Positions 45,389 to 54,642 of a stretch of 64,000 nt of DNA are shown piece by piece. The notes under the pieces were generated by a model, which saw only the letters and a program-made list of their open reading frames with translations, was not told the DNA's origin and did not search any database. The translations under genes were made by a program, and so were the position numbers. Source of the stretch: Williamwhitmania taraxaci (GTDB lineage Bacteria > Bacteroidota > Bacteroidia > Bacteroidales > Williamwhitmaniaceae). The DNA is taken from NCBI RefSeq assembly GCF_900096565.1, contig NZ_FMYP01000007.1, positions 1 to 64,000 of the forward strand. Reading direction: 5' to 3'. Each line of letters begins with the position of its first letter. Position 1 is the stretch's first letter.

Positions 45389-45421
45389 CTCAACGTTGTT
45401 AGGTTTATAAACGAGTTGAGT
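45389..45421. other. attC-like element in the leader of cassette 3
   Basis: CTCAAC, 20 bases including AGGTTTATAAACGA, then GTTGAGT. Same layout and gap as the element at 44226 but with different outer boxes that remain complementary. Confidence 0.45.
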
Positions 45422-45834
45422 GGCATGTAAAAAAACGCTTTCGTTGCTATTTAAATATTTCAAATAAGGCAAAATAACATTATGACAAAAGGTAAAACTA
45501 TTTTAATATCAGTTCTTCTGATTGTATCGACAGTTATAATAAAAGTATTGGTAGCTGATTCCAACACAAAATTGGATAAGGAATTAATCGATTTTTTCTC
45601 CGGAATTTTGTTTGGTGTTGGAATAGCATTGCTTTATCCGTTGATTTTTAAGAAAAGGAAGATGACTGAATAATTGTTCTACTCTACCAAATTCAGCAAT
45701 ACTACCGCTTAAACGATGATTTCAAAAGCAATGATTGTATAGACATTTATGATTCTTGTATAGCAATTAGACAAAATATAAATGCACGAACACTCAATCG
45801 AGTATCCAGTTCCGCCAGCTAAGCTGACGGGGAA
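45416..45834. mobile_element. Cassette-like unit 3 (63-residue membrane protein)
   Basis: Starts TTGAGTG (45416-45422) and ends CACTCAA (45791-45797), exact reverse complements, followed by CGAGTAT and a hairpin TTCCGCCAGCT / AGCTGACGGGGAA at 45810-45834. Confidence 0.45.
45482..45673 (+). CDS. Small membrane protein, 63 residues
   Basis: Two hydrophobic segments (about 6-24 and 40-55) separated by a charged loop (DSNTKLDKELIDFF) and a basic end (FKKRKMTE). Not recognised. It sits alone in the third cassette-like unit behind its own -7 box and is AT-rich. Confidence 0.55.
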   Translation: MTKGKTILISVLLIVSTVIIKVLVADSNTKLDKELIDFFSGILFGVGIALLYPLIFKKRKMTE

Positions 45835-46028
45835 AACCTCTCACACACCAACGGACTTACCACATAACACCACCTTGCATATAAAACGGAACCATATCCG
45901 CATTCTAAACTAAAGCCACAGCAAACAATTCGGCATGGGTTTGCACATCCAGCACCGAACAGCAGCCCAACAACAAGTTAATGTAAGAAATAGGTTAGAA
46001 GCAAAGTCCAAAAGGCAATAAATATCGC
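45674..46028. other. Intergenic region with an open frame lacking a start
   Basis: A frame from 45670 to about 45822 is open and reads like protein (QIQQYYRLNDDFKSNDC) but has no ATG, and its end lies within the cassette's 3' block. It may be a remnant of a deleted gene. The rest (45835-46028) shows nothing. Confidence 0.35.
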
Positions 46029-47363
46029 CTAAAAGTGTGCGGCATTGCGCCAATTTCCAAACCTCAGATAGAGCAAGGCAGCCATAGCCATAAATAGCCC
46101 ATAGAAGATCTCCACCGTCCACACAGCCGAAATAGAGAGGTGAAACACGGACGCAAATAGATATCCGAGCAACACGTATAGTCCCAAATCGGCAGTTTCG
46201 AGAATAAAGGTAACGTTGGTTTTACCTGTTCCGGCAACAGCATTAAAGGCAATAAATCCGATGGAAAGAACAGGCCCGGCAATAGCCACAACGAAAAGAA
46301 CCGGAAGGGTATACTCAATAAGCGAAATATCCTTTGAGTAGAGCGAAAGCAAATCGCGGGCAAAGAATCCGGTAATGAGCAAAACCACCAGCACCGATAG
46401 TAGCGAAAGAACTTCAGCCCTCCACACCAGCCCCATAACCTCCTCTTTGCGCCCTCGTCCAATCAAAAAGCTGGTAAGGCTGCTCGTTGCCGAGGCAATA
46501 CCCCACACCGGGATAAGCAGCAGCACATATAAGCTGCGCACAATATTGGACGCGGCAAGAACCCGCTCGCCCATTCCCTCCACAAAGAGGAAAAAGAGCA
46601 GCCAGCTGCTAAACGATAGCAGATTCTGAAACATGGTGGGCAGCGAAATCCGCAACAGTGGCTTAAAGAAGTTAGAGCTGTATCGGGTAAATGCAAACAG
46701 GTTGTATTTAACGCTATCTACCGTAATCATGGTATAGATAACGTAAAACAAACACCCAACCAGCTCCGCTATTACCGAAGCCAGCGCAGCACCGGGAATT
46801 CCCATCTTTGGCAAACCTAAATTTCCAAAGATGAGGCCGTAGTCCAGCACAATATTGGTAACCACCGCCAAGGAGTTGGCAACGGAAATGATGCGCGTTT
46901 TGCCAATTCCAATATAAAACGCTTGAAAAATTAAGCTTATGGTCACAAAGAACAATCCCCACTTGCGCCAAGACAAAAACTCGATGGAGGCTTCCATTAT
47001 TCGCGGAGAGTGGATCATGGCACCCAAAATGGTTGGGGCCATTTGCCATAAAATCCAAAATAGAAGAAGCACCAGAACCGTGAGAAAGTAAAACGAGTGG
47101 GTAAGTGTAATGCCAATGCTGCCATACTTCTTTTGGCCAAACCTTCGAGCCACCACTATTTGAGTACCAATGGTAAAACCGTAGGCAACCATAACTGCGG
47201 CCAAGTGCAGCAAGCCACCAATGGCTCCGGCACCAAGAGCAACTTCTCCCAGCTGTCCCAGAAATATGGTATCGATAACGTTGAGCAAGTTCTGAGCAAC
47301 GCTACCAATGATAATTGGAACCGCAATTTGCCAAATACGCCTATATCCTGTTTCTGAGTTCAT
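46029..47363 (-). CDS. MATE family efflux transporter
   Basis: 444 residues from ATG 47363; an upstream in-frame ATG adds 18 polar residues and is less likely. Twelve membrane segments in two halves, with AVPIIIGSVAQNLLNVIDTIFLGQLG at the start and VARRFGQKKYG between early helices. It should export cations or drugs in exchange for Na+ or H+. Substrate unknown. Confidence 0.9.
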   Translation of the reverse strand: MNSETGYRRIWQIAVPIIIGSVAQNLLNVIDTIFLGQLGEVALGAGAIGGLLHLAAVMVAYGFTIGTQIVVARRFGQKKYGSIGITLTHSFYFLTVLVLLLFWILWQMAPTILGAMIHSPRIMEASIEFLSWRKWGLFFVTISLIFQAFYIGIGKTRIISVANSLAVVTNIVLDYGLIFGNLGLPKMGIPGAALASVIAELVGCLFYVIYTMITVDSVKYNLFAFTRYSSNFFKPLLRISLPTMFQNLLSFSSWLLFFLFVEGMGERVLAASNIVRSLYVLLLIPVWGIASATSSLTSFLIGRGRKEEVMGLVWRAEVLSLLSVLVVLLITGFFARDLLSLYSKDISLIEYTLPVLFVVAIAGPVLSIGFIAFNAVAGTGKTNVTFILETADLGLYVLLGYLFASVFHLSISAVWTVEIFYGLFMAMAALLYLRFGNWRNAAHF

Positions 47364-47428
47364 CAATCTTAATATCTGCTGCAAATTTCGGCAATTATCC
47401 GCAGAATTATACCCCACGGAAAAAATAA

Positions 47429-47454
47429 ACCCCGAGAGTTGGAACGCTCGGGGT
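47429..47454 (-). terminator. Rho-independent terminator downstream of the S9 peptidase
   Basis: ACCCCGAG and CTCGGGGT pair around ten bases and are followed on the minus strand by TTATTTTTT. It lies between the peptidase stop and the MATE start. Confidence 0.8.
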
Positions 47455-47632
47455 ATATTTTCTTCCTTATAACTTCCGTCTACAATCCGTTTAACTCCCG
47501 TTTAACTTCTTTTTTAACCACAGAGGATCACAGAGACAAGTATGAGGCTATTTCCTTTAACTTCGTATAACTTCATCCTATTCTTTTAATTCTTTGACTC
47601 CTCAAACTTCCGTCTAACTTCCGTCTAACTCC

Positions 47633-49780
47633 CTATTTCTTAAGATAAGTATCAAAATAGTCGGTAACCTTGCGCATTAAATGGATACGATCCGTTCCGC
47701 GCACATTATGCTCGTGCTGGGGATACACAAAATAGTCGACCATTACCCTTTTTCCCACACACTCGTGTATAAACTCAAGGCTATTCTGCCATACAACAGT
47801 ATTATCGATATCGCCATGGATCAACATCAATTTACCAGTCAGGTTCTCAACATAGTTCAGCATGTTTGCATTCTTGTAGCCTTCGGGGTTTTCCTCCGGA
47901 GTATCCATGTAGCGTTCGCCATACATCACCTCGTAAAGGCTCCAGTCTATTACCGGTCCGCCGGCAACGCCAACCTTAAATATCTTATTCTCCTTAAGCA
48001 TCATTTGGGTGGTCATAAACCCTCCGAAGCTCCAGCCGTGTACCCCAACTCGAGCAGTATCAACGTAAGGCAGCTTAAAGAGGTATTGAATCCCGCGCAT
48101 CTGATCGGCAAGCTCGTTGGCGCCAAGGTTGCGGTGAATAATACTTTCGAAATCGAAGCCACGATTGGACGATCCGCGATTATCTACAGTAAACATGATG
48201 TAGCCCTTTTGAGCCATATGGTAGTCCCACAGGCCTGTTCCTCCAAGCCATCGGTTGGTAACCAATTGCGCATGAGGTCCACCGTAAACATAAACAACCA
48301 CAGGGTATTTCTTTGTCGAGTCAAAGTCGATAGGCTTAATCATGCGGCAGTATAGATTGGTAGAATCGTCTGCCGCCTTAATAGTGAAGATCTTCATTTC
48401 GGGCATACGGTAATCCATAAGAGGATTTACGGAAACCAAGAGTTCCTGCCGCTGCTCTCCCGAAAAATCGGTGATACAAATTCGGTTTGGAACCGTAATA
48501 CTGCTATACCTATCGATAAAGAGTCCGCTGACAAAATTTACAATTGGCTGGTGGGTTCCCTCTTCCTTAGTAAGTCGTAACAACTTCTTAGTCTTGAGAT
48601 TTACCTTACATAGGTTTACTTCCAGAGGGCTATCGATGGTGGAAGTGAATAGCACATCCTTAGCGTCGGAAGTAAATCCGATAAAGTTTGTAACCATCCA
48701 ATTGCCCTTAGTTATTTGACCGAATAACTTACCGCTCAAATCATACTTGTATAGGTGATTGAACCCATCGCGCTGGCTCTGCCAAACAAATGTATTTGGC
48801 TCGTTAGGAAAAAAGATTGCAGGATTAGAAGGCTCCACATAGCGAGCATTCTTCTCCTCAAATAGGGTCTTAACAAAATCACCCGTAGTGGCATTATACT
48901 GATTTAGGCTCATGTGATTCTGACCACGGTTTAGCTCCGCAATCAAAATGAATTTTTCGTCGGGAGTCCAGGATACGTTTGTTAAATAGTGATCCAATGG
49001 CTCTCCCGTTTTCAGAAATACGGTTGATCCAGTTTTAGGATTAAAGACACCCACCGTAACCTGATGGCTAGTCATTCCTGCCATGGGGTATTTAATGGGA
49101 GTAACCTTAGCAATACGCTGGGTAATATCCACCAATGGATAATCGGTAACCATCGTTTGGTCCATACGGTAAAAGGCCAGCATATTCCCATTGGGCGACC
49201 AAAAAGTGCCCTTAGAAATACCAAATTCATTGCGGTGTACGCTCTGTCCGTTAATGATATTCTGGTTTTGATCGGAGGTTACTACCATGCGCTCGGCACC
49301 CTCTGCTTTAACGTAAAGGTTGTTCTTTACCGTATATGCCAAAGCCTTATTGTCGGGGCGGAAATCGATGTTCTCGGCATCCTCCTCCGCGCTCAGTATT
49401 CTTTCCACCTTTTTATCGGCTACATTCACAAATATGGTTTCATTGCCACTACTGAACATGATCGACACCGAACTCACCCATTGAAAGGAGGGCATTCTTT
49501 TCAGCACATTTACGTTAGCTTGTTTTACCCATCCGTTAAGGTTGGCCAGGGTAAACAGCAGCGATGGCTTGCTATCGTTAACTGTCTGAACAAACACAGA
49601 GTCCTTCCGGTTAAAGGAAAACGTGGAGGTTTCGCCCTTCCATTGAATAGCCGAAAGGTTTTGGGGCGCAAGGCTCTGTCGTGTTCCCACCACCGCTTCA
49701 TCAATGGTAAATAGCTTATTCTGACCGCTAGCCGCAGTAGCAAAGGATAAGCACGCAACAATGTATAGAATTCTTCTCAT
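47633..49780 (-). CDS. S9 family peptidase, dipeptidyl-peptidase IV type
   Basis: 715 residues: a signal peptide (to ~19, AASGQ), a long beta-propeller N-terminal region, and an alpha/beta-hydrolase end with nucleophile GWSFGGF near 568, Asp in HGDIDNTVV and His in PQHEHNV. RYVEPSNPAIFFPNEPNTF and YVYGGPHAQL are typical of bacterial DPP-IV enzymes. It would cleave Xaa-Pro dipeptides from peptides in the periplasm. Confidence 0.93.
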   Translation of the reverse strand: MRRILYIVACLSFATAASGQNKLFTIDEAVVGTRQSLAPQNLSAIQWKGETSTFSFNRKDSVFVQTVNDSKPSLLFTLANLNGWVKQANVNVLKRMPSFQWVSSVSIMFSSGNETIFVNVADKKVERILSAEEDAENIDFRPDNKALAYTVKNNLYVKAEGAERMVVTSDQNQNIINGQSVHRNEFGISKGTFWSPNGNMLAFYRMDQTMVTDYPLVDITQRIAKVTPIKYPMAGMTSHQVTVGVFNPKTGSTVFLKTGEPLDHYLTNVSWTPDEKFILIAELNRGQNHMSLNQYNATTGDFVKTLFEEKNARYVEPSNPAIFFPNEPNTFVWQSQRDGFNHLYKYDLSGKLFGQITKGNWMVTNFIGFTSDAKDVLFTSTIDSPLEVNLCKVNLKTKKLLRLTKEEGTHQPIVNFVSGLFIDRYSSITVPNRICITDFSGEQRQELLVSVNPLMDYRMPEMKIFTIKAADDSTNLYCRMIKPIDFDSTKKYPVVVYVYGGPHAQLVTNRWLGGTGLWDYHMAQKGYIMFTVDNRGSSNRGFDFESIIHRNLGANELADQMRGIQYLFKLPYVDTARVGVHGWSFGGFMTTQMMLKENKIFKVGVAGGPVIDWSLYEVMYGERYMDTPEENPEGYKNANMLNYVENLTGKLMLIHGDIDNTVVWQNSLEFIHECVGKRVMVDYFVYPQHEHNVRGTDRIHLMRKVTDYFDTYLKK

Positions 49781-50142
49781 GGGGTAAATAGGTTTTGATC
49801 AAAAGTAATGCTTTCGCCTTAGATACAGAAACCACAAAAAGGTTTCACACTACAATAAAAATTAAGAGGTTCGGCAAGCAACGAATTGCGCGATACAAGG
49901 CACTCGAGTCAAAAAAAGCGAAGCACTTATCCATTAGGGCAAGGATTATCGGAGGTACGAATTAGTGCAATTAAAAACCGTGAAAGGCCCTAAAATCCTA
50001 GACTTTTCCTACTTTTGTACAATCATAGGTTAATGTAAGGAGATGAAACCATTTCAAAGCAGCTGAATTTCAGCAAAACAGCCTTTGAAAAGATTATTAT
50101 TTTTACTTACTTGCATTGTAATGTGTTAAAAATATCCGATTA
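49781..50142. promoter_or_regulatory. Divergent intergenic region with a plus-strand -7 box
   Basis: 362 bases. TACTTTTG at 50010-50017 fits TAnnTTTG and could start the lipoprotein/ABC operon ~125 bases further on; no -33 TTTG was found. Nothing else was recognised. Confidence 0.4.
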
Positions 50143-51057
50143 ATGGATTTGACTTTATATACCAAAAAACAGCAGCCTTTATTCTACGCTATTGCGGGTG
50201 TGCTGTTTATACTTCTTTTAGCTTCCTGTGGTGGCGAAAATCCGACCAACAAAAAGTCCGCAGAGGATTTAAGCATCGATAGTTCCTCGCTCATCCTTAA
50301 ATACGACAATACTCTGTTTGCACTGCCATCGCCCTATCAAGCCAGTGCCATTATTAAAAGCAACTCACTTCCCTATAATTCCGAACTGCCCAATTTGGCT
50401 TCGCGCGTCTCCAGCTATAACTCGAATTACAAGAAGGGGTTTAATCTAGGCGTGTACGGAACAGACCTTAGCTACTTCAACATCTATGATAAATCGCAGG
50501 AGTGTATTACTTACTTTGCTGCGGTAAAACGATTGTCCGACGAGTTGGGTATATCCTCTTACTTTGACGATAAATTCTTCAAGAATATTGAGAAAAACAT
50601 TGGAAACCAAGACTCCCTACTTTACCTAACCAGCTACACTTACCGGAATGCGGACATGTTTCTGAAGCGGGACGATCGTGGCGAAATAAGCGCCCTAGTT
50701 CTTGCAGGAGGATGGGTGGAGAGTCTTTATCTGCTCACACAAGTAGCTACCGAAACGAAAAACCGCGAAATCATCAACCGAATTGGCGAACAAAAATACC
50801 CCTTAGATAATCTCATAGATATTTTAAGTCCGCACTATTACATTTCGCCCGAGTATTCCTTATTGGTTGATGATTTGGTTGATTTGGCATATGAATTTGA
50901 TGGAATCATTTTCAACTACTACTATAAACCACCAAAAGTAGATCCCAGCAACAAGTTAATTACTATAAATAGCGAATCACAGGTTGTGCTTAGCGAATAC
51001 CACATGGAGGTAATCACCAAAAAATTGGCCGCCATCCGAAACAAGGCAGTACAATAA
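50143..51057 (+). CDS. Hypothetical lipoprotein, 304 residues
   Basis: The start has a positively charged N-terminus, a hydrophobic run and a lipobox (LLLASC, Cys29) followed by GGENP, so export and lipid attachment are likely. The rest is soluble and mainly helical (AAVKRLSDELGISSYF, LVLAGGWVESLYLLTQVATE) with no family recognised. It heads an operon with an 11-base gap to the next gene and an ABCG-like transporter after that, so it may be an accessory or substrate-handling protein of that transporter. Confidence 0.75.
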   Translation: MDLTLYTKKQQPLFYAIAGVLFILLLASCGGENPTNKKSAEDLSIDSSSLILKYDNTLFALPSPYQASAIIKSNSLPYNSELPNLASRVSSYNSNYKKGFNLGVYGTDLSYFNIYDKSQECITYFAAVKRLSDELGISSYFDDKFFKNIEKNIGNQDSLLYLTSYTYRNADMFLKRDDRGEISALVLAGGWVESLYLLTQVATETKNREIINRIGEQKYPLDNLIDILSPHYYISPEYSLLVDDLVDLAYEFDGIIFNYYYKPPKVDPSNKLITINSESQVVLSEYHMEVITKKLAAIRNKAVQ

Positions 51058-51068
51058 ACGAGCAAATT

Positions 51069-51491
51069 ATGGTAAAGAAAATTATAATCATCTCGCTTGC
51101 ATTTACTCTCGGAGTTACGTTCAAGGCCTTTTCGCAGCTAGAGCAGCTTCAGAATATATGCTCGCTCTACTTTCCACCCGAATTTATTTCCGACGGACAA
51201 CAATACTTTTCCCCGCTAAAGCCAGACCAATCGGTAGAATTTAGAACAACATTCTACGGTGATAATGTTTACCGCATTGTTGCCTGCACCAATGCAAAAA
51301 AAGGCGATTTGGTATTCAGCGTGTACGACACCGAGAAGAATCTTCTTTTCACCAATTCCGCATACGATAATTCACCATATTGGAATTTTAAGTTTAAATC
51401 GACCGTAAGCTGTATTATTCGGCTAAAGTTGGAATCGAAAAGTTTTCAACCCGGATATGTAATGCTTCTAATAGGGTATCAAACGAAGTAA
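51069..51491 (+). CDS. Small secreted protein, 140 residues
   Basis: Signal peptide to about residue 23 (IIISLAFTLGVTFKAFSQ). The mature part is probably beta-rich (VEFRTTFYGDNVYRIVACTN, GDLVFSVYDTEKNLLF, CIIRLKLESKSFQPGYVMLL). Not recognised. It lies between the lipoprotein and the transporter with 11- and 12-base gaps, so all three genes should be made together. Confidence 0.7.
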   Translation: MVKKIIIISLAFTLGVTFKAFSQLEQLQNICSLYFPPEFISDGQQYFSPLKPDQSVEFRTTFYGDNVYRIVACTNAKKGDLVFSVYDTEKNLLFTNSAYDNSPYWNFKFKSTVSCIIRLKLESKSFQPGYVMLLIGYQTK

Positions 51492-51503
51492 AAACGGATC
51501 CAC

Positions 51504-54500
51504 ATGAGCGAATCAATCTTAAAAGCATTAATGCAGCTATTTGCAATTATTGCTTGGCCCGAAGAGAAAGGTAGTCTGGGTGATAGGCGCGCAATTGTAG
51601 AATCGTTTTTAAAACTCCAAATCAACAGAGATTTGGTCGATGAGTACCTTAAGATATTCGATACATTCTACGATCTATATCAGCTTAAACTAAGTGAGAA
51701 GAGCAAATCGGTAAAGCGAGCCTCGAGCAGTTCCGTTAGGCTATTAAAGATTTGCACGGAGATCAACAATCAGCTAACCCAGCAGCAAAAAGTTGTTGTT
51801 TTGGTTCGATTGCTTGAGTTTGCAAGGAGTGAAAGTGGAACGGTTTCCAACCAAGAAATGGCCTTCATTGCCACCGTTGCCGAAACATTTCATATTGAGG
51901 ACACCGAATTCAACTCTATCCTTAACTATGCACTCCTCTCCTTCGACAAAATTGAGCATACCGAAGATATCCTTACCATCAGCAATGAGCCTGAGGACTA
52001 TTCTGGCTTTGGGAAGAAACACATATTTTCCGATAACTTTAGAGGCGAGGTAAAGATCCTCAGCATCCTCTCGGCAAATATGTTCTTCATTCGGTACCAT
52101 GGTAAGCATGAGCTCTACCTGAATGGCCATTTGCTGCTACCCGACAGAATCTTTGTGCTCAATGCCGGGGCATCAATTCGAAACGCCAAGATAAATGCCA
52201 TTTACTATAGTGATATTCTCTCACGCTTTACCCTCGATAAAGTAAAGGAGCGTATCACTTTCGAAGCAAAGGAGGTAGAATACAAATTCCGAGGAGGGCA
52301 ATTCGGCCTTCACTCCCTATCCTTTAGTGAAGAATCGGGCAAGTTAATTGGTATCATGGGAGCTTCAGGCGCAGGTAAATCTACGCTGCTGAACGTGCTA
52401 AACGGTAGCGATGCGCCCACCTCGGGAGAGGTCCAGATCAACGGCATCAGTATCCACAAGGAAAAGGAGGCCACTAAGGGGCTTATTGGGTTTGTATCGC
52501 AGGACGACCTGCTTATGGAAGACCTTTCCGTTTTCCAAAACCTTTACTACAACGCCAAACTTTGCTTTAGCAACTACTCCGAAAATGATATAGTAGAAAC
52601 GGTAGATAGAACGCTAATCAACCTAGGCCTTTTCGATATTAAGCATATGCGCGTAGGCTCTCCTCTGAATAAGAAAATTAGCGGAGGCCAACGCAAGCGC
52701 TTAAACATAGCCCTAGAATTGATCCGGGAACCCACCATTCTTTTCCTTGACGAACCCACATCAGGGCTCTCATCCCGCGATTCAGAGAACATCTTGGATC
52801 TTCTAAAGGAGCTAACCTTAAAAGGGAAGTTGGTCTTTGTGGTTATTCACCAACCGTCTTCGGATATCTTTAAAATGTTCGATAAGTTGCTGATTCTGGA
52901 CACAGGAGGATATTTGATATACAATGGAGACCCAATAGAGTCAATCATTTACTTCAAATCGCGCATTCAGCACGCCAACTGGAACGAGAGCGAATGTGCA
53001 ACTTGCGGCAATGTTAACCCCGAACAGATCTTCAATATCGTTGAAGCTAACGTATTGGACGAGTATGGAAATTCAACCCGGGTAAGAAAGACCAGCCCGA
53101 AGGAATGGAATTACTACTACGATGAATTCTCGGCTAAAGAAAACTCAACCACCACGGTGTATGCCGATATGCCGGAGAAACAATTTAAAATCCCCAATAG
53201 ACTCAAACAGCTGTGGGTATTCATTAGCAGAGATTTGCTCTCAAAATTTGCCAACAAGCAGTACTGGGTTATAAACTTAGTGGAACCACCACTTCTTGCA
53301 TTTATCCTATCCTATATCATTAAATTCTACAACGTTGATGTAAACAATAAGATAGGTTATACTCTTGCCGATAATAGCAACCTACCAGTTTACATCTTTA
53401 TGTCGGTGATTGTAGCAATCTTTATTGGACTCACAGTAAGTGCGGAAGAGATAATAAAGGATCAGAAAATCCTAAAACGCGAATCGTTCCTGAACCTTTC
53501 CCGAGCCAGCTACCTTCTATCGAAGGTAGCAATACTAATAGGTATCTCTGCTATTCAGGCATTTCTTTTTGTGATTGTTGGAAACACCATAATGGAAGTG
53601 CAAGGCATGTATTTTGCCTACTGGATTGTTCTTTTCAGCGCATGGGTATCGGCCAATATGCTTGGGTTGCTCATCTCCGATAGCTTTAAAACAGTTGTGA
53701 CTATCTACATCCTAATCCCCTTCTTGGTAATCCCACAGATCATTTTAAGCGGCATCATTGTAAAGTATGAAAAGTTGAATCCCAACATTTCATCACCCGA
53801 CCGGATTCCCTTTTATGGTGAGGTGATTGTGGCTCGGTGGGCCTATGAGGCATTAGCTGTATTTCAATTCAAAGAGAACCAATACCAGCAGCAGTTCTAC
53901 GAGTTAGATAGAGCAATGAGCGTGGCCGATTTCCGGAGAAACTACTGGATTAAATCCATGAATAACAAAATTGACTTTATTGAGCGTGAAGGAATCACTG
54001 CAGACCAGCATAAAAAAGCCGAAAACGCCGTTATTCTCATACAAAACGAACTTCTCCGTCACGCAAAGTTACTGCCACAGCTATCGCCTCCGCAGGGCAT
54101 CATCAAAGGCTTAAGTCAAGCTAAAATAACCCACGAAACCATATCTCAACTTCGCGATTACTTAGAGTTGATTCGACAATACTATGTTAAACTTTATAAT
54201 ACAGCCAACAACAAAAAAGACGCAATCATATCCACGGCTCAAAGCACGAACATCTCAAAGGAATCGTTCCTTCAGGAGAAAAGAGATTACTTCAATGAGA
54301 ACTTGAGTGATTTGGTTCAAAACAACGATGAGGTAGACCGGATCATTGAGTATGATAATCATCTGATACAAAAGATTGATCCCATTTTCCTATACCCTGA
54401 AGGGAAGTTTATTGCATCACATTTCTATGCCCCTGCAAAACCCATCTTCGGCTATTACTATAGTACGTTTTGGGTAAACATCATAGTAATTTGGGTTATG

Positions 54501-54590
54501 TCAGGCTTTCTGTATGTTGCCGTATATTTTAGGTGGGTCAGAAAATTACTAGAGATCTCCGAATTTAGGCAAGGAAATAAGAAGGAATGA
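51504..54590 (+). CDS. ABCG-like ABC transporter with TerB-like N-terminal domain
   Basis: 1028 residues in one chain. Residues ~1-150 are helical and TerB-like (LLKICTEINNQLTQQQKVVVLVR). Residues ~170-260 form a beta-rich region that may be FHA-like. The ABC domain follows: GIMGASGAGKSTLLN (~285), KISGGQRKRLNIALEL (~392), TILFLDEPTSGLSS. From ~570 to the end come six or so membrane segments of the ABC-2/ABCG type, with a ~170-residue helical soluble insert before the last pair. Order ATPase then membrane domain is as in the ABCG half-transporters. Substrate unknown; probably an exporter working with the two genes upstream. Confidence 0.85.
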   Translation: MSESILKALMQLFAIIAWPEEKGSLGDRRAIVESFLKLQINRDLVDEYLKIFDTFYDLYQLKLSEKSKSVKRASSSSVRLLKICTEINNQLTQQQKVVVLVRLLEFARSESGTVSNQEMAFIATVAETFHIEDTEFNSILNYALLSFDKIEHTEDILTISNEPEDYSGFGKKHIFSDNFRGEVKILSILSANMFFIRYHGKHELYLNGHLLLPDRIFVLNAGASIRNAKINAIYYSDILSRFTLDKVKERITFEAKEVEYKFRGGQFGLHSLSFSEESGKLIGIMGASGAGKSTLLNVLNGSDAPTSGEVQINGISIHKEKEATKGLIGFVSQDDLLMEDLSVFQNLYYNAKLCFSNYSENDIVETVDRTLINLGLFDIKHMRVGSPLNKKISGGQRKRLNIALELIREPTILFLDEPTSGLSSRDSENILDLLKELTLKGKLVFVVIHQPSSDIFKMFDKLLILDTGGYLIYNGDPIESIIYFKSRIQHANWNESECATCGNVNPEQIFNIVEANVLDEYGNSTRVRKTSPKEWNYYYDEFSAKENSTTTVYADMPEKQFKIPNRLKQLWVFISRDLLSKFANKQYWVINLVEPPLLAFILSYIIKFYNVDVNNKIGYTLADNSNLPVYIFMSVIVAIFIGLTVSAEEIIKDQKILKRESFLNLSRASYLLSKVAILIGISAIQAFLFVIVGNTIMEVQGMYFAYWIVLFSAWVSANMLGLLISDSFKTVVTIYILIPFLVIPQIILSGIIVKYEKLNPNISSPDRIPFYGEVIVARWAYEALAVFQFKENQYQQQFYELDRAMSVADFRRNYWIKSMNNKIDFIEREGITADQHKKAENAVILIQNELLRHAKLLPQLSPPQGIIKGLSQAKITHETISQLRDYLELIRQYYVKLYNTANNKKDAIISTAQSTNISKESFLQEKRDYFNENLSDLVQNNDEVDRIIEYDNHLIQKIDPIFLYPEGKFIASHFYAPAKPIFGYYYSTFWVNIIVIWVMSGFLYVAVYFRWVRKLLEISEFRQGNKKE

Positions 54591-54593
54591 AAA

Positions 54594-54624
54594 ATGGGAA
54601 GCAAAATGCTTCCCATTTTTTTTC
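54594..54624. terminator. Bidirectional rho-independent terminator
   Basis: ATGGGAAGC and GCTTCCCAT pair around AAAAT with T-run after; shared by the transporter operon (plus) and siaC (minus). Confidence 0.88.
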
Positions 54625-54642
54625 TCAATCGAGAAAATATTT

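Noticed and set aside
47465-47632. CTTCCGTCTAAC repeats and an ACCACAGAGGATCACAGAG stretch downstream of the S9 peptidase
   Set aside because: Only two or three short imperfect copies, of a kind frequent in Bacteroidota intergenic DNA; no structure that could be supported.
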